A stretch of 7,160 nucleotides of DNA from GWF2-50-93 sp041666985 (GCA_041666985.1 JBAYFV010000198.1:1-7160), one strand, 5' to 3'. Counted from the stretch's first letter, positions 1 through 5,465 are shown. Notes: generated from the letters alone by a model not told the origin. Made by a program: numbers and translations.

Positions 1-6
1 GAAAAT

Positions 7-882
7 CTAATCTTTAATAATCTCCGAGCCGATACCGCGGTCAGTGAAGATTTCGAGGAGGAGGGAATGTCTCATTCTGCCGTCAATCATGTGCACCTTG
101 CTTGTGCCGGCATTTATCGCATGGACGGCGCTTTTGACTTTCGGCACCATTCCGCCCTTGATTATTCCGCGTTCTATCAGGGTGGTGATCTCGCTGGCTT
201 TTATTGTAGAGATGACACTTTCCTCCTTGTCCGGATTCTGAAGTATTCCGGGAACATCGCTCAGGAATACAAGTTTTTTCGCCTTCAGCGCTTCCGCTAT
301 TTTGCATGCCGCTATGTCGGCGTTGATATTGAAGACCTGTCCTTTTTCATCGCAGGCGAGGGGCGGTATCACCGGGATCACGTTGGATTTTATCGCATCA
401 AGGATATGTGAGACGTCAACATGATAGATGTCCCCGACAAAGCCGATATCAAGATCCTTGCCGGTTTTCAGGCATGAAGTGAACATTTTTTTCGCCTTGA
501 GAAATTTCTTGCCTGAAAGCTGACGGCCTTTGCCGCCTGCGTCCGTGATCGCATTGACAATTTCCGGGTTGATTTCATTGTGGAGCACATCATCGACAAC
601 ATTGATTGTCTTGTCGCAGGTGAACCTCAGGCCGTTGATGAATCTTGTTTCGATTCCAAGTGAGGCGAGCTTGGCGCTGATGGCGTTGCCGCCGCCATGG
701 ACCACGACAGGTTTCATCCCGACGCATTCCATGAGGACTATGTCCCTCATCGTGCTTTTCATCAGCTCCGCGTTCTCCATCACGCTCCCGCCGAATTTTA
801 TGACAATTATTTCGCCGCGGAATTTCTGGATGTAGGGAAGCGCTTCCACGAGAACAGCCGCCTTGTTTATTATTTTCTTCAT
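7..882 (-). CDS. argB: N-acetylglutamate kinase (ArgB), arginine-sensitive type
   Basis: ArgB phosphorylates N-acetyl-L-glutamate with ATP, the second step of arginine synthesis, in the cytoplasm. The 291-residue protein shows the amino-acid kinase fold motifs in order: KFGGS (29-33) and VHGGG (61-65) for phosphate binding, GLRF (84-87) with the substrate-binding Arg, NINAD (185-189), LSDVPGIL (207-214), KGGMVPKV (242-249) and FTDRGIGSEI (279-288). The N-terminal helix ending in ALPYIQKFRG (14-23) is typical of the hexameric enzymes that arginine inhibits, so feedback control is likely (family knowledge plus inference). The length is normal for the family. The ATG is fixed by AAAGG at 890-894, seven bases upstream. 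argJ lies upstream on the same strand, but a 236-base gap with its own promoter separates them. The TAG stop lies six bases from the window edge. Confidence 0.97.
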   Translation of the reverse strand: MKKIINKAAVLVEALPYIQKFRGEIIVIKFGGSVMENAELMKSTMRDIVLMECVGMKPVVVHGGGNAISAKLASLGIETRFINGLRFTCDKTINVVDDVLHNEINPEIVNAITDAGGKGRQLSGKKFLKAKKMFTSCLKTGKDLDIGFVGDIYHVDVSHILDAIKSNVIPVIPPLACDEKGQVFNINADIAACKIAEALKAKKLVFLSDVPGILQNPDKEESVISTIKASEITTLIERGIIKGGMVPKVKSAVHAINAGTSKVHMIDGRMRHSLLLEIFTDRGIGSEIIKD

Positions 883-903
883 TTATAAACCTTTCTTAAA
901 TGC

Positions 904-938
904 AATTTTTATAATATTGAAATTTCAATAGATTCCAA
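904..938 (-). promoter_or_regulatory. Probable sigma-70-type promoter of argB
   Basis: Reading the minus strand, TTGGAA (933-938) and TATTAT (911-916) are separated by 16 bases. They match the -35 and -10 consensus at 4/6 and 5/6. The expected start near 904 leaves a leader of about 22 bases, with AAAGG (890-894) placed well before the argB ATG at 882. The spacing of all parts agrees, but the call rests on consensus matching alone. Confidence 0.55.
915..930. promoter_or_regulatory. Perfect 16-bp palindrome inside the argB promoter, candidate operator
   Basis: TATTGAAATTTCAATA is a perfect palindrome that fills the spacer of the predicted argB promoter and overlaps two bases of the -10. That is where a repressor dimer would block RNA polymerase. 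It resembles the ArgR box in being AT-rich with TGAA/TTCA half-sites. However, the half-sites are closer together than in the known consensus (TGAAT-N4-ATTCA), so ArgR is only one possible ligand. Confidence 0.45.
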
Positions 939-966
939 GTGACCGAGAGACCAAGTGTCTGAGAAA
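935..966. repeat. Degenerate octamer array, four units
   Basis: Four consecutive 8-base units resemble CCAAGTGA. Units 1 and 3 share CCAAGTG exactly, and the array also reads as a 16-base tandem duplication with 13/16 matches. It begins inside the argB -35 region and lies about 100 bases from a second octamer array (1069-1108). Function unknown. Confidence 0.6.
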
Positions 967-993
967 ACCCAATAAAGAAAAAAAAGACACACT

Positions 994-1021
994 TCCGCCT
1001 TCGCTAGTGAGCTACAGCGGA
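994..1021. repeat. Imperfect inverted repeat with 4-base loop
   Basis: The 12-base arms 994-1005 and 1010-1021 match at 9 of 12 positions, including the outer TCCGC/GCGGA and the inner GCT/AGC, around the loop AGTG. It sits midway between the two octamer arrays downstream of argJ. It has no T-run on either side strong enough to call it a terminator. It could be an interspersed hairpin repeat. Confidence 0.4.
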
Positions 1022-1068
1022 CACGGAAATCTGCGCCACGCCATTTGGCATGGTAAAAACTCCAACAA

Positions 1069-1108
1069 AACTTTCGAACTTCCGCATTTCCGAACTTTCG
1101 AACTTCCC
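1069..1108. repeat. Octamer tandem array, five units, just past the argJ stop
   Basis: Five back-to-back 8-base units are close to AACTTTCG. Units 1-2 and 4-5 give an exact 15-base direct repeat, AACTTTCGAACTTCC, at 1069-1083 and 1093-1107 (period 24). The array ends ten bases beyond the argJ stop codon. Its 8-base period matches the array at 935-966, but the sequence is different. Confidence 0.75.
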
Positions 1109-1118
1109 TCTTTACCTT

Positions 1119-2357
1119 TCAAGTATGGTAGTCTGCGTTTATCTTGACATATTCATATGAAATATCGCCCGTCCAGATTTCTGCGGATTCCTTTCCGGAT
1201 TTCAGGTCGAGAGTAATTGTGAAGGATTTGTTCCGAACAACTTTTGCAAGAACGCTTTCAGGGGTTCCCGCGTCCTGCCCGTTTTTGACGACCGGGGTCT
1301 TGTCATAGAAAAGACAGGCCTTTTCAGGATTGAATTTGGCGCCTGAATATCCGGCGGCGGCCATGACTCTTCCCCAGTTCGGATCGCCTCCGAACCAGGC
1401 TGTCTTGCAGAGAAGCGAATTTGCAATCGCCTTTCCACAGACGGTTGCGTCTTTCCGGGACGGGGCATTGAGGACTTTGACGGTTACAAACTTAGTAACG
1501 CCTTCCCCGTCCAGGACAATTGCCTTTGCGAGGTGTTCCAGCACATGGAACAGAGCCTCCTTGAAAATAGCCCCGTCCCTTGAGCCGGTCTTTATTTCCC
1601 TGTTGCCGGCCCTGCCGTTCGCAAGTATGATCAGGGTGTCGTTGGTGCTCATGTCGCCGTCTACGGTTATCTTGTTGAACGACCTGTCGGTCCCCTCGGC
1701 GAGGCATTTGTTTAAAAACTTTGCATCAATAACCGCATCGGTTGTGACATACGCAAGCATGGTTGCATGGGGGACTGTCTGCATTCCGGGGGCGATCATT
1801 CCGGAACCTTTTGTCATTCCGCCGATTGTAACCTTTTTGCCTGAGATGTCGAGAGATACGGCCACTTCCTTCGGGCATGTGTCGGTTGTCATTATGGCCA
1901 GAGCCGAGTCGTGTCCGCCATCTGCGGAAAGTGCCGGGCACGCTTTTTTTATTCCGGCTTCAATTTTATCCATGGGCATCTGCACGCCGATTCTTCCGGT
2001 GGAGGAAACGAGAACTGCGGAAGGTTTGATTCCGAGCCGTTTCGCGGTTGATTCAGCCATCATGCGGGCATTTTTAAGACCTTGTCTCCCCGTGCAGGCG
2101 TTTGCATTGCCGCTGTTGACAATCACGGCGGATATTTTTGAATTCTTTTTAAGAGTTTCGCGCCCGAGCAGCACAGGTGCCGCCGCGAAAAGGCATGTCG
2201 TGAATGCGGCGGCGGTTTTGGCGGGAATTTCGGAAAAAAGGAGGGCCATATCGGTCTTTCCGCTTTTCTTGAGTCCGGCGCATATTCCCGATGCCATGAA
2301 GCCTGCGGGTGAAGTTATCCCGCCGTTTTTCATAACAGAGAATCTTTTCTCTTCCAT
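1119..2357 (-). CDS. argJ: Glutamate N-acetyltransferase (ArgJ)
   Basis: ArgJ moves the acetyl group from N-acetylornithine to glutamate, closing the cyclic arginine pathway. Some members also use acetyl-CoA, and sequence alone does not say which type this is. The ATG at 2355-2357 gives 412 residues, the usual length. It overlaps the queF stop by one base and is preceded by AAGGA. A longer in-frame start exists at 2447, but it would lie wholly inside queF and add residues the family lacks. Visible motifs are NSGNANACTG (81-90), SSTGRIG (118-124, oxyanion-hole region), TTDTCPKE (157-164), KGSGMIAP (183-190) and ATML (198-201). The precursor is expected to self-cleave before Thr199, the catalytic nucleophile of the beta chain. 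The C-terminus YVKINADYHT is typical. One oddity is about five extra residues (QTVPH region) between MIAP and ATML compared with the common form MIAPNMATML. Confidence 0.96.
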   Translation of the reverse strand: MEEKRFSVMKNGGITSPAGFMASGICAGLKKSGKTDMALLFSEIPAKTAAAFTTCLFAAAPVLLGRETLKKNSKISAVIVNSGNANACTGRQGLKNARMMAESTAKRLGIKPSAVLVSSTGRIGVQMPMDKIEAGIKKACPALSADGGHDSALAIMTTDTCPKEVAVSLDISGKKVTIGGMTKGSGMIAPGMQTVPHATMLAYVTTDAVIDAKFLNKCLAEGTDRSFNKITVDGDMSTNDTLIILANGRAGNREIKTGSRDGAIFKEALFHVLEHLAKAIVLDGEGVTKFVTVKVLNAPSRKDATVCGKAIANSLLCKTAWFGGDPNWGRVMAAAGYSGAKFNPEKACLFYDKTPVVKNGQDAGTPESVLAKVVRNKSFTITLDLKSGKESAEIWTGDISYEYVKINADYHT

Positions 2358-2791
2358 TATTTTCTGAATCCTTTCTTGGCTTTTTCGACTTTGACATTTA
2401 TCGCAATCCCGCCGCGCGGACGGAATTTTCCGGAAACTTCCATCCATCTCGGAGCGCAGGCCTCGTTTATTTTGTCAGTTATGATATTGACAGCCTCCTC
2501 GTGGAAGGTGTTGAAGTTTCTGAATGAAAAAAGGAAAAGTTTCAGGGATTTGCTTTCAACGCAAAGCCTGTCCGGAACATATCTGATGATTATATCCCCG
2601 AAATCGGGCTGGCCTGTGACGGGGCACAATGAAGTGAATTCAGGACAGTCGAAAGTGATTTCGTAGTTGCGTTCCGAATACAGGTTCTCAAACACCTCCA
2701 GCGACACCTTTTCCGGACTGTCCGGGAAGGAAGTCCTTGATGATTTCAGAAGCGTAAGTTTCGAAAATCTGCCGCTCTTTAAGTTTTTCAT
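2357..2791 (-). CDS. queF: NADPH-dependent preQ0 reductase (QueF), unimodular type
   Basis: QueF reduces the nitrile of 7-cyano-7-deazaguanine (preQ0) to the amine preQ1 on the route to queuosine in tRNA. The 144-residue length is that of the short single-domain class. Visible features are the catalytic Cys56 in TSLCPVTGQPDFG with the partner Asp63, the family signature ESKSLK (79-84), FRN followed by HEE (97-99, substrate binding), and FRPRGG (123-128). The ATG is preceded by GGAGAAG about eight bases upstream. Its TAA shares one base with the argJ ATG (TAATG), so the two are likely translationally coupled. Upstream lies a four-helix-bundle cassette whose repeat end is 46 bases from this start. 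TATAAC at 2829-2834 is a possible -10, but no good -35 is seen, so transcription may come through from bioD. Confidence 0.96.
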   Translation of the reverse strand: MKNLKSGRFSKLTLLKSSRTSFPDSPEKVSLEVFENLYSERNYEITFDCPEFTSLCPVTGQPDFGDIIIRYVPDRLCVESKSLKLFLFSFRNFNTFHEEAVNIITDKINEACAPRWMEVSGKFRPRGGIAINVKVEKAKKGFRK

Positions 2792-2835
2792 GACACATCT
2801 TCTCCGCGATTTGTTTTCATGGTTTTACGTTATAC

Positions 2836-2870
2836 ATGAATTCAGGAGTCAGAATTCAGAATTCAGAATG
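2836..2870. repeat. Heptamer array, left end of the four-helix-bundle cassette
   Basis: Five consecutive 7-base units follow a CAGnnnT-like pattern: ATGAATT, then CAGGAGT, CAGAATT, CAGAATT and CAGAATG. A further GAATTC follows. Read from the minus strand, the array supplies the last codons and the TGA of the four-helix-bundle gene. It is the inverted partner of 3217-3241. Confidence 0.75.
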
Positions 2871-3214
2871 GAATTCATATAGGCGTCCAGTAGTTTGCTG
2901 ACTTCTTCAATCAATGGGTTTAGTTTGGAAACATCACCATATCCTAAGTCTTCAGTTAGAATTAGATAGTATCGTGATTCCTCAATGGAACCTTGCGCAA
3001 TATTGAAAAAGCGGAGTTTGTCCGCCTTTCCTCTCTTTCTGAAGCCTTCTGCAATATTAGCGGCTATAGATACGGCAGCGCGTCGAAATTGTGAAGATAA
3101 TCCATATATTTCCGATTTCGGAAATGTCTGGGACAGCCGGTAAACCAAGATTACAAACTGATGAGCTTTTTGCCATACTATCAAGTCCTGAAATGTCTTT
3201 GATGTTGTCTTCAC
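2849..3214 (-). CDS. Four-helix-bundle protein, 23S rRNA intervening-sequence family
   Basis: This 121-residue protein belongs to the S23/IVS four-helix-bundle family, which is related to the Avd accessory protein of diversity-generating retroelements. Family hallmarks are FQDLIVWQKAH (8-18), FPKSEIYGLSSQFRRAAVSI (31-50) running into AANIAEG (51-57), and GSIEESRYYLIL followed by DLGY (75-92). Members form basic oligomers thought to bind nucleic acid, but no firm cellular role is known. The start is GTG, with AGGAGA eight bases upstream, and that ribosome binding site lies inside the right-hand heptamer repeat. The last residues (about 113-121, MNSILNSEF) and the stop are encoded by the left repeat, so they are probably not part of the functional fold. 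Base composition is more AT-rich than in the neighbouring genes, in keeping with acquisition. No reverse transcriptase or rRNA is nearby. Confidence 0.9.
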   Translation of the reverse strand: MKTTSKTFQDLIVWQKAHQFVILVYRLSQTFPKSEIYGLSSQFRRAAVSIAANIAEGFRKRGKADKLRFFNIAQGSIEESRYYLILTEDLGYGDVSKLNPLIEEVSKLLDAYMNSILNSEF

Positions 3215-3216
3215 TT

Positions 3217-3241
3217 ATTCTGTCTCCTGACTTCTGAATTC
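3217..3241. repeat. Heptamer array, right end of the cassette
   Basis: On the minus strand this reads GAATT, then CAGAAGT, CAGGAGA and CAGAATA, which are three 7-base units. It is the inverted counterpart of 2836-2870. The middle unit contains AGGAGA, which acts as the ribosome binding site of the gene starting at 3214. Confidence 0.7.
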
Positions 3242-3272
3242 TTTCAAAATGCAGACATGCGAAAATTAAACC

Positions 3273-4001
3273 CTAATCCAGATTTTGAAAGCGTTGAAAT
3301 TCAATTAACATCTGATTTGCGAAATCCGCAATCTTGTTTTTACCGCAGTTAACCGAGCCGGTATTCATCCCGAGGAAATCAAATTCACGGATTGCCGCCA
3401 TGACAGGAACCCCGCCCAGCCGTTCAATTGTCCTGACATTGTCCTTCTCCACGACTCCGGGATTCCGGGGCATTCTATTTATGACTATTCCTGCGATTTT
3501 CAGATTCCTCTTCTTCATTGCTTCAATGCTCAGGAGCGTGTGGTTGACAGTTCCGAGTCCGGCGGTGGACACAAGTATTGCCGGAATATCCATTTCCGAT
3601 ATCAGGTCAATCATCAGGAATTTATCTGTCAGCGGGACAAGGAGTCCGCCTGCGCCTTCGACAAGCAATACGTCTAGATCCGGACGGGAAGACGCTTCCT
3701 TGAATGCTTTCAGGATGGTGTTCGGATTTATTCTTCTGTTTTCGCTTTTTGCGGCGAGCAGGGGGGATGCCGGAAGAGAAAGGGAATATGGGTTTGCCAG
3801 CCGTTTCGGGATGGGGGTTATTCCAGGGACAATCGCTTTTATTGTTTCAAGATCGGGAACGGATTCGCATGTTCCGGTCTGAACCGGTTTCATGACGGAG
3901 ACATTTCTGCCCCTGGACAGGAAAAGCCCGGCGAGTCCGGCAGTGACGATTGTCTTGCCGACTCCTGTTCCGGTGCCTGTGATGAAAAATGATTCAGCCA
4001 T
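3273..4001 (-). CDS. bioD: ATP-dependent dethiobiotin synthetase (BioD)
   Basis: BioD closes the ureido ring of dethiobiotin from 7,8-diaminopelargonate, CO2 and ATP, the next-to-last step of biotin synthesis. The 242-residue protein has the P-loop GTGTGVGKT (9-17), KPVQTG (38-43, substrate and phosphate binding), EGAGGLLVPL (115-124, metal-binding Glu), VSTAGLGTVNHTLLSIEA (144-161) and NRMP (175-178, nucleotide base binding). The P-loop has Gly13 where E. coli has Glu in GTDTEVGKT, a variant often seen in the family. No other bio gene is in the window, so biotin genes are dispersed or the cell imports the precursor. No ribosome binding site precedes the ATG. Instead a TATAAT box lies seven bases upstream, suggesting a leaderless message. 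Confidence 0.95.
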   Translation of the reverse strand: MAESFFITGTGTGVGKTIVTAGLAGLFLSRGRNVSVMKPVQTGTCESVPDLETIKAIVPGITPIPKRLANPYSLSLPASPLLAAKSENRRINPNTILKAFKEASSRPDLDVLLVEGAGGLLVPLTDKFLMIDLISEMDIPAILVSTAGLGTVNHTLLSIEAMKKRNLKIAGIVINRMPRNPGVVEKDNVRTIERLGGVPVMAAIREFDFLGMNTGSVNCGKNKIADFANQMLIEFQRFQNLD

Positions 4002-4037
4002 CGCTTAAATTATAGCCATACTTGACAAAGGCAACAG
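4002..4037 (-). promoter_or_regulatory. Candidate bioD promoter giving a leaderless transcript
   Basis: A perfect -10 hexamer TATAAT lies at 4009-4014 on the minus strand, seven bases before the bioD ATG at 4001. The expected transcription start (about 4002) therefore falls at the start codon. The -35 is weak: CTGTTG at 4032-4037 with a 17-base spacer. The absence of any Shine-Dalgarno sequence agrees with leaderless initiation. Confidence 0.45.
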
Positions 4038-4075
4038 TTGCATGCGGTGAGCTTGCATGTTTTGCCGACATTTAG

Positions 4076-4098
4076 ATTTTTCCAGTTGCCGGAAAAAT
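4076..4098. promoter_or_regulatory. 8-bp perfect inverted repeat in the divergent spacer
   Basis: ATTTTTCC (4076-4083) and GGAAAAAT (4091-4098) are perfect inverted arms around a 7-base spacer. It lies between bioD and the secreted-protein gene, which are transcribed divergently, and about 75 bases upstream of the bioD start. It could be a regulator site. It is too AT-rich to be a good terminator, and chance occurrence cannot be excluded. Confidence 0.3.
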
Positions 4099-4103
4099 AT
4101 TCA

Positions 4104-4208
4104 GGATGAGATGTGGGAACGGTGTTTCTTTTACCTCGATTTACTTGATTTATGCGCCTCCTCCGGCTGTTTTTCCACCAGAAATGGAAACCCAAAATCC
4201 TATCAATA
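4104..4208. repeat. Direct repeat copy 1 (about 100 bases)
   Basis: This segment matches 4417-4520 over its full length at roughly three quarters identity with small gaps. The strongest shared blocks are GGATGAGATG, GATTTACTTGATT, CTCCGGCT, TTTTTCCACCAG and AATCCTATCA. In this copy the sequence after AATCCTATCA runs into a dead ATG TCC TGA instead of a gene. No open frame is shared by the two copies, so what was duplicated is a non-coding unit. Confidence 0.75.
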
Positions 4209-4416
4209 ATGTCCTGACGGGAAGACCCTGTTTGAATTAATGATGCACATGTGTACGTTGACAGCGGTGTGCTTTTAAAATAAACTTTTCCCGCTTTTCA
4301 CTACAGACGGAGTAATGTTGAAAGCCGCCAGGCATTTAAAAATCCCTCTCATCGAGTCTTCCATCAAATCAGTTTCACCCAAATACAGCAATATACATAA
4401 ATGATGAATCTGAAAG
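4209..4416. other. Non-coding spacer between the two direct repeats
   Basis: No convincing gene is present. A perfect TTGACA at 4258-4263 with TAAACT at 4281-4286 (17-base spacer) is a possible plus-strand promoter, which would give the gene at 4535 a leader of about 240 bases. A 29-codon frame, ATG at 4315 to TGA at 4404, has GGAG only two bases from its ATG and no recognisable product. Confidence 0.35.
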
Positions 4417-4520
4417 GGATGAGATGGGAAAACGGTTCCTTTTGCTTGATTTACTTGATTAATGCTTCACCTCCGGCTATTTTTCCACCAGTATTAAAAT
4501 CAGAAATCCTATCAGTTAAA
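4417..4520. repeat. Direct repeat copy 2, upstream of the secreted-protein gene
   Basis: This is the second copy of the unit at 4104-4208, offset by about 310 bases, and it ends 14 bases before the ATG at 4535. Its best-conserved blocks coincide with a possible promoter: TTGATT (4455-4460), a 17-base spacer and TATTTT (4478-4483). The equivalent in copy 1 is TTGATT and TGTTTT with the same spacer, so the repeat may be a duplicated promoter and leader. Confidence 0.7.
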
Positions 4521-4534
4521 GAAAGGTTTTTTTT

Positions 4535-5374
4535 ATGAAGTTTTCTAAAAGTCTTGTGATGGCTTCCGCCTTAAACCTCTTTTGCCTTCCTGTTTTTTCC
4601 CAGGGGATAATAATTGACCACAATTGCACTGATATCAGCAAAGTTCCTAGAGAAAATATCGAAAAAGCAAAGACCCAGTTCAAAGTAGCTTATGGACATA
4701 CCTCTCACGGCAGCCAGATTGTTTCAGGTATGGATGCCCTGAAAAGATCCGATCCTTCTTTCTTTGCTTTTACCAAGGACTCCGCCCCGAATACTCTTTC
4801 TTTCTGGGATGCCGTCCCTAGCGGCGATCTTGGTAATCCCGACAGGTCTGCCTGGGCTCAAAGAACAAGAGAGCTTTTGACTGGTAACGGCAGAGACAGA
4901 AACCTGATTGTGTGGTCATGGTGCGGGCAGGCAGGAGGTGCCTCTGAAAAAGATATGCAAACTTATCTTGATCTCATGAACGCTCTCGAAAAAGAATTTC
5001 CGGCTGTGAAATTCGTTTATATGACAGGGCATCTTGACGGTAGCGGCAAAGACGGCAATCTGAATAAGCGCAACGAGCAGATAAGAGGTTTTTGTAAGAA
5101 GAATGGAAAAGTACTCTTTGATTTCGCTGACATAGAAAGTTATGATCCGGACGGGAAGGTCAATTATATGGAGCTTTTTGCTACGGACGGTTGTGATTAC
5201 AGCGATGGAAAACAGAAGAAAAACTGGGCTGATGAATGGTTGAAAAACAATCCCGGAAATAAAATTATTCTTCCTGACAGTGCCGCACATTCAAAACCAT
5301 TGAACGCTGCGCGTAAGGGCAGTGCTTTCTGGTGGATGATGGCTAGGCTTTCCGGTTGGAACCCGGCAAAATAA
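4535..5374 (+). CDS. Secreted protein of unknown function with conserved GHTSHGSQ and FWWMMARLSGW blocks
   Basis: I do not recognise a named family. The 279-residue product begins with a clear Sec signal peptide: basic start, hydrophobic 7-21, likely cleavage after Ser22 (VFS-QG). The Cys17 context LNLFC does not fit a lipobox, so it is probably not a lipoprotein. The mature part has motif-like blocks: GHTSHGSQ (54-61), WSWCGQ (127-132), YMTGHLDGSG (162-171), DFADIESYDPDG (196-207) and HSKPLNAARKGSAFWWMMARLSGW (252-275). A Ser in a GHxSHG context, a GH-containing block and a late His could suggest an SGNH/GDSL-like hydrolase, but this is only a resemblance. Mature cysteines 31, 130, 187 and 220 could form disulfides. 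The start is fixed by GAAAGG at 4521-4526 followed by eight T. The gene stands alone on the plus strand, with the kinase gene starting 91 bases after its stop. Confidence 0.9.
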   Translation: MKFSKSLVMASALNLFCLPVFSQGIIIDHNCTDISKVPRENIEKAKTQFKVAYGHTSHGSQIVSGMDALKRSDPSFFAFTKDSAPNTLSFWDAVPSGDLGNPDRSAWAQRTRELLTGNGRDRNLIVWSWCGQAGGASEKDMQTYLDLMNALEKEFPAVKFVYMTGHLDGSGKDGNLNKRNEQIRGFCKKNGKVLFDFADIESYDPDGKVNYMELFATDGCDYSDGKQKKNWADEWLKNNPGNKIILPDSAAHSKPLNAARKGSAFWWMMARLSGWNPAK

Positions 5375-5385
5375 GCACGGAAAGC
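5347..5385 (+). terminator. Hairpin spanning the stop codon of the secreted-protein gene
   Basis: GCTTTCCG (5347-5354) and CGGAAAGC (5378-5385) form a perfect 8-bp stem. Its 23-base loop holds the TAA at 5372-5374. TTT occurs only at 5390-5392, so it would be a weak intrinsic terminator. It may instead protect the 3' end. Confidence 0.3.
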
Positions 5386-5424
5386 AAGTTTCGATTTTCT
5401 CGTAAGACTTAAGGTTTCATCTAA

Positions 5425-5439
5425 GCGACATTGTGTCGC
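5425..5439. terminator. Compact GC-rich hairpin before the kinase gene
   Basis: GCGACA (5425-5430) and TGTCGC (5434-5439) form a perfect 6-bp stem with a TTG loop, followed by CATTTCC. It lies in the 91-base gap between the two plus-strand genes and 13 bases before the kinase ribosome binding site. It could end the upstream message or influence kinase translation. The T-run is short. Confidence 0.35.
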
Positions 5440-5465
5440 CATTTCCATTACGGAGGAAGCCAAAT

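Larger units (their letters stand above)
2838..3241 (-). mobile_element. Free-standing intervening-sequence-like cassette with heptamer inverted ends
   Basis: A single four-helix-bundle gene fills this segment of about 400 bases. Its two ends both start with GAATTCAG and continue with related heptamers in opposite orientation (2838-2869, and the reverse complement of 3217-3241). This is the layout of 23S rRNA intervening sequences: inverted ends forming a stem, with a small protein gene inside. Here, however, it lies between bioD and queF. Mobility is inferred: no target-site duplication is clear and no transposase is present. The arms are degenerate, which suggests an old insertion or array drift. 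Confidence 0.4.

Noticed and set aside
1330..2367. 345-codon plus-strand frame opposite argJ
   Set aside because: It is antisense to a clear argJ with all catalytic motifs. The translation is a low-complexity shadow of its codon use.
2829..2834. TATAAC as a queF promoter
   Set aside because: No acceptable -35 is found at 16-18 bases, where the cassette repeat lies. It is noted with queF but not called as a promoter.
2836..2870. CRISPR-like repeats
   Set aside because: The repeats are contiguous 7-base units without unique spacers of constant length, and no cas gene is present.
2849..3214. Four-helix-bundle gene as an Avd protein of a diversity-generating retroelement
   Set aside because: Avd is a structural relative, but no reverse transcriptase, template repeat or variable repeat is present in the window.
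3345..3352. GTTAACC as a BirA operator half-site for bioD
   Set aside because: It lies inside the bioD coding region near the C-terminus without a second half-site at the right distance, so it is a chance match.
4010..4195. 61-codon minus-strand frame in the divergent spacer
   Set aside because: It overlaps repeat copy 1 and the candidate bioD promoter, its frame is not kept in repeat copy 2, and its composition is not protein-like.
4315..4404. 29-codon frame starting MLKAARHLK in the spacer
   Set aside because: GGAG is only two bases from the ATG, which is too close, and the product has no recognisable features. It could be a leader peptide, but nothing supports that.
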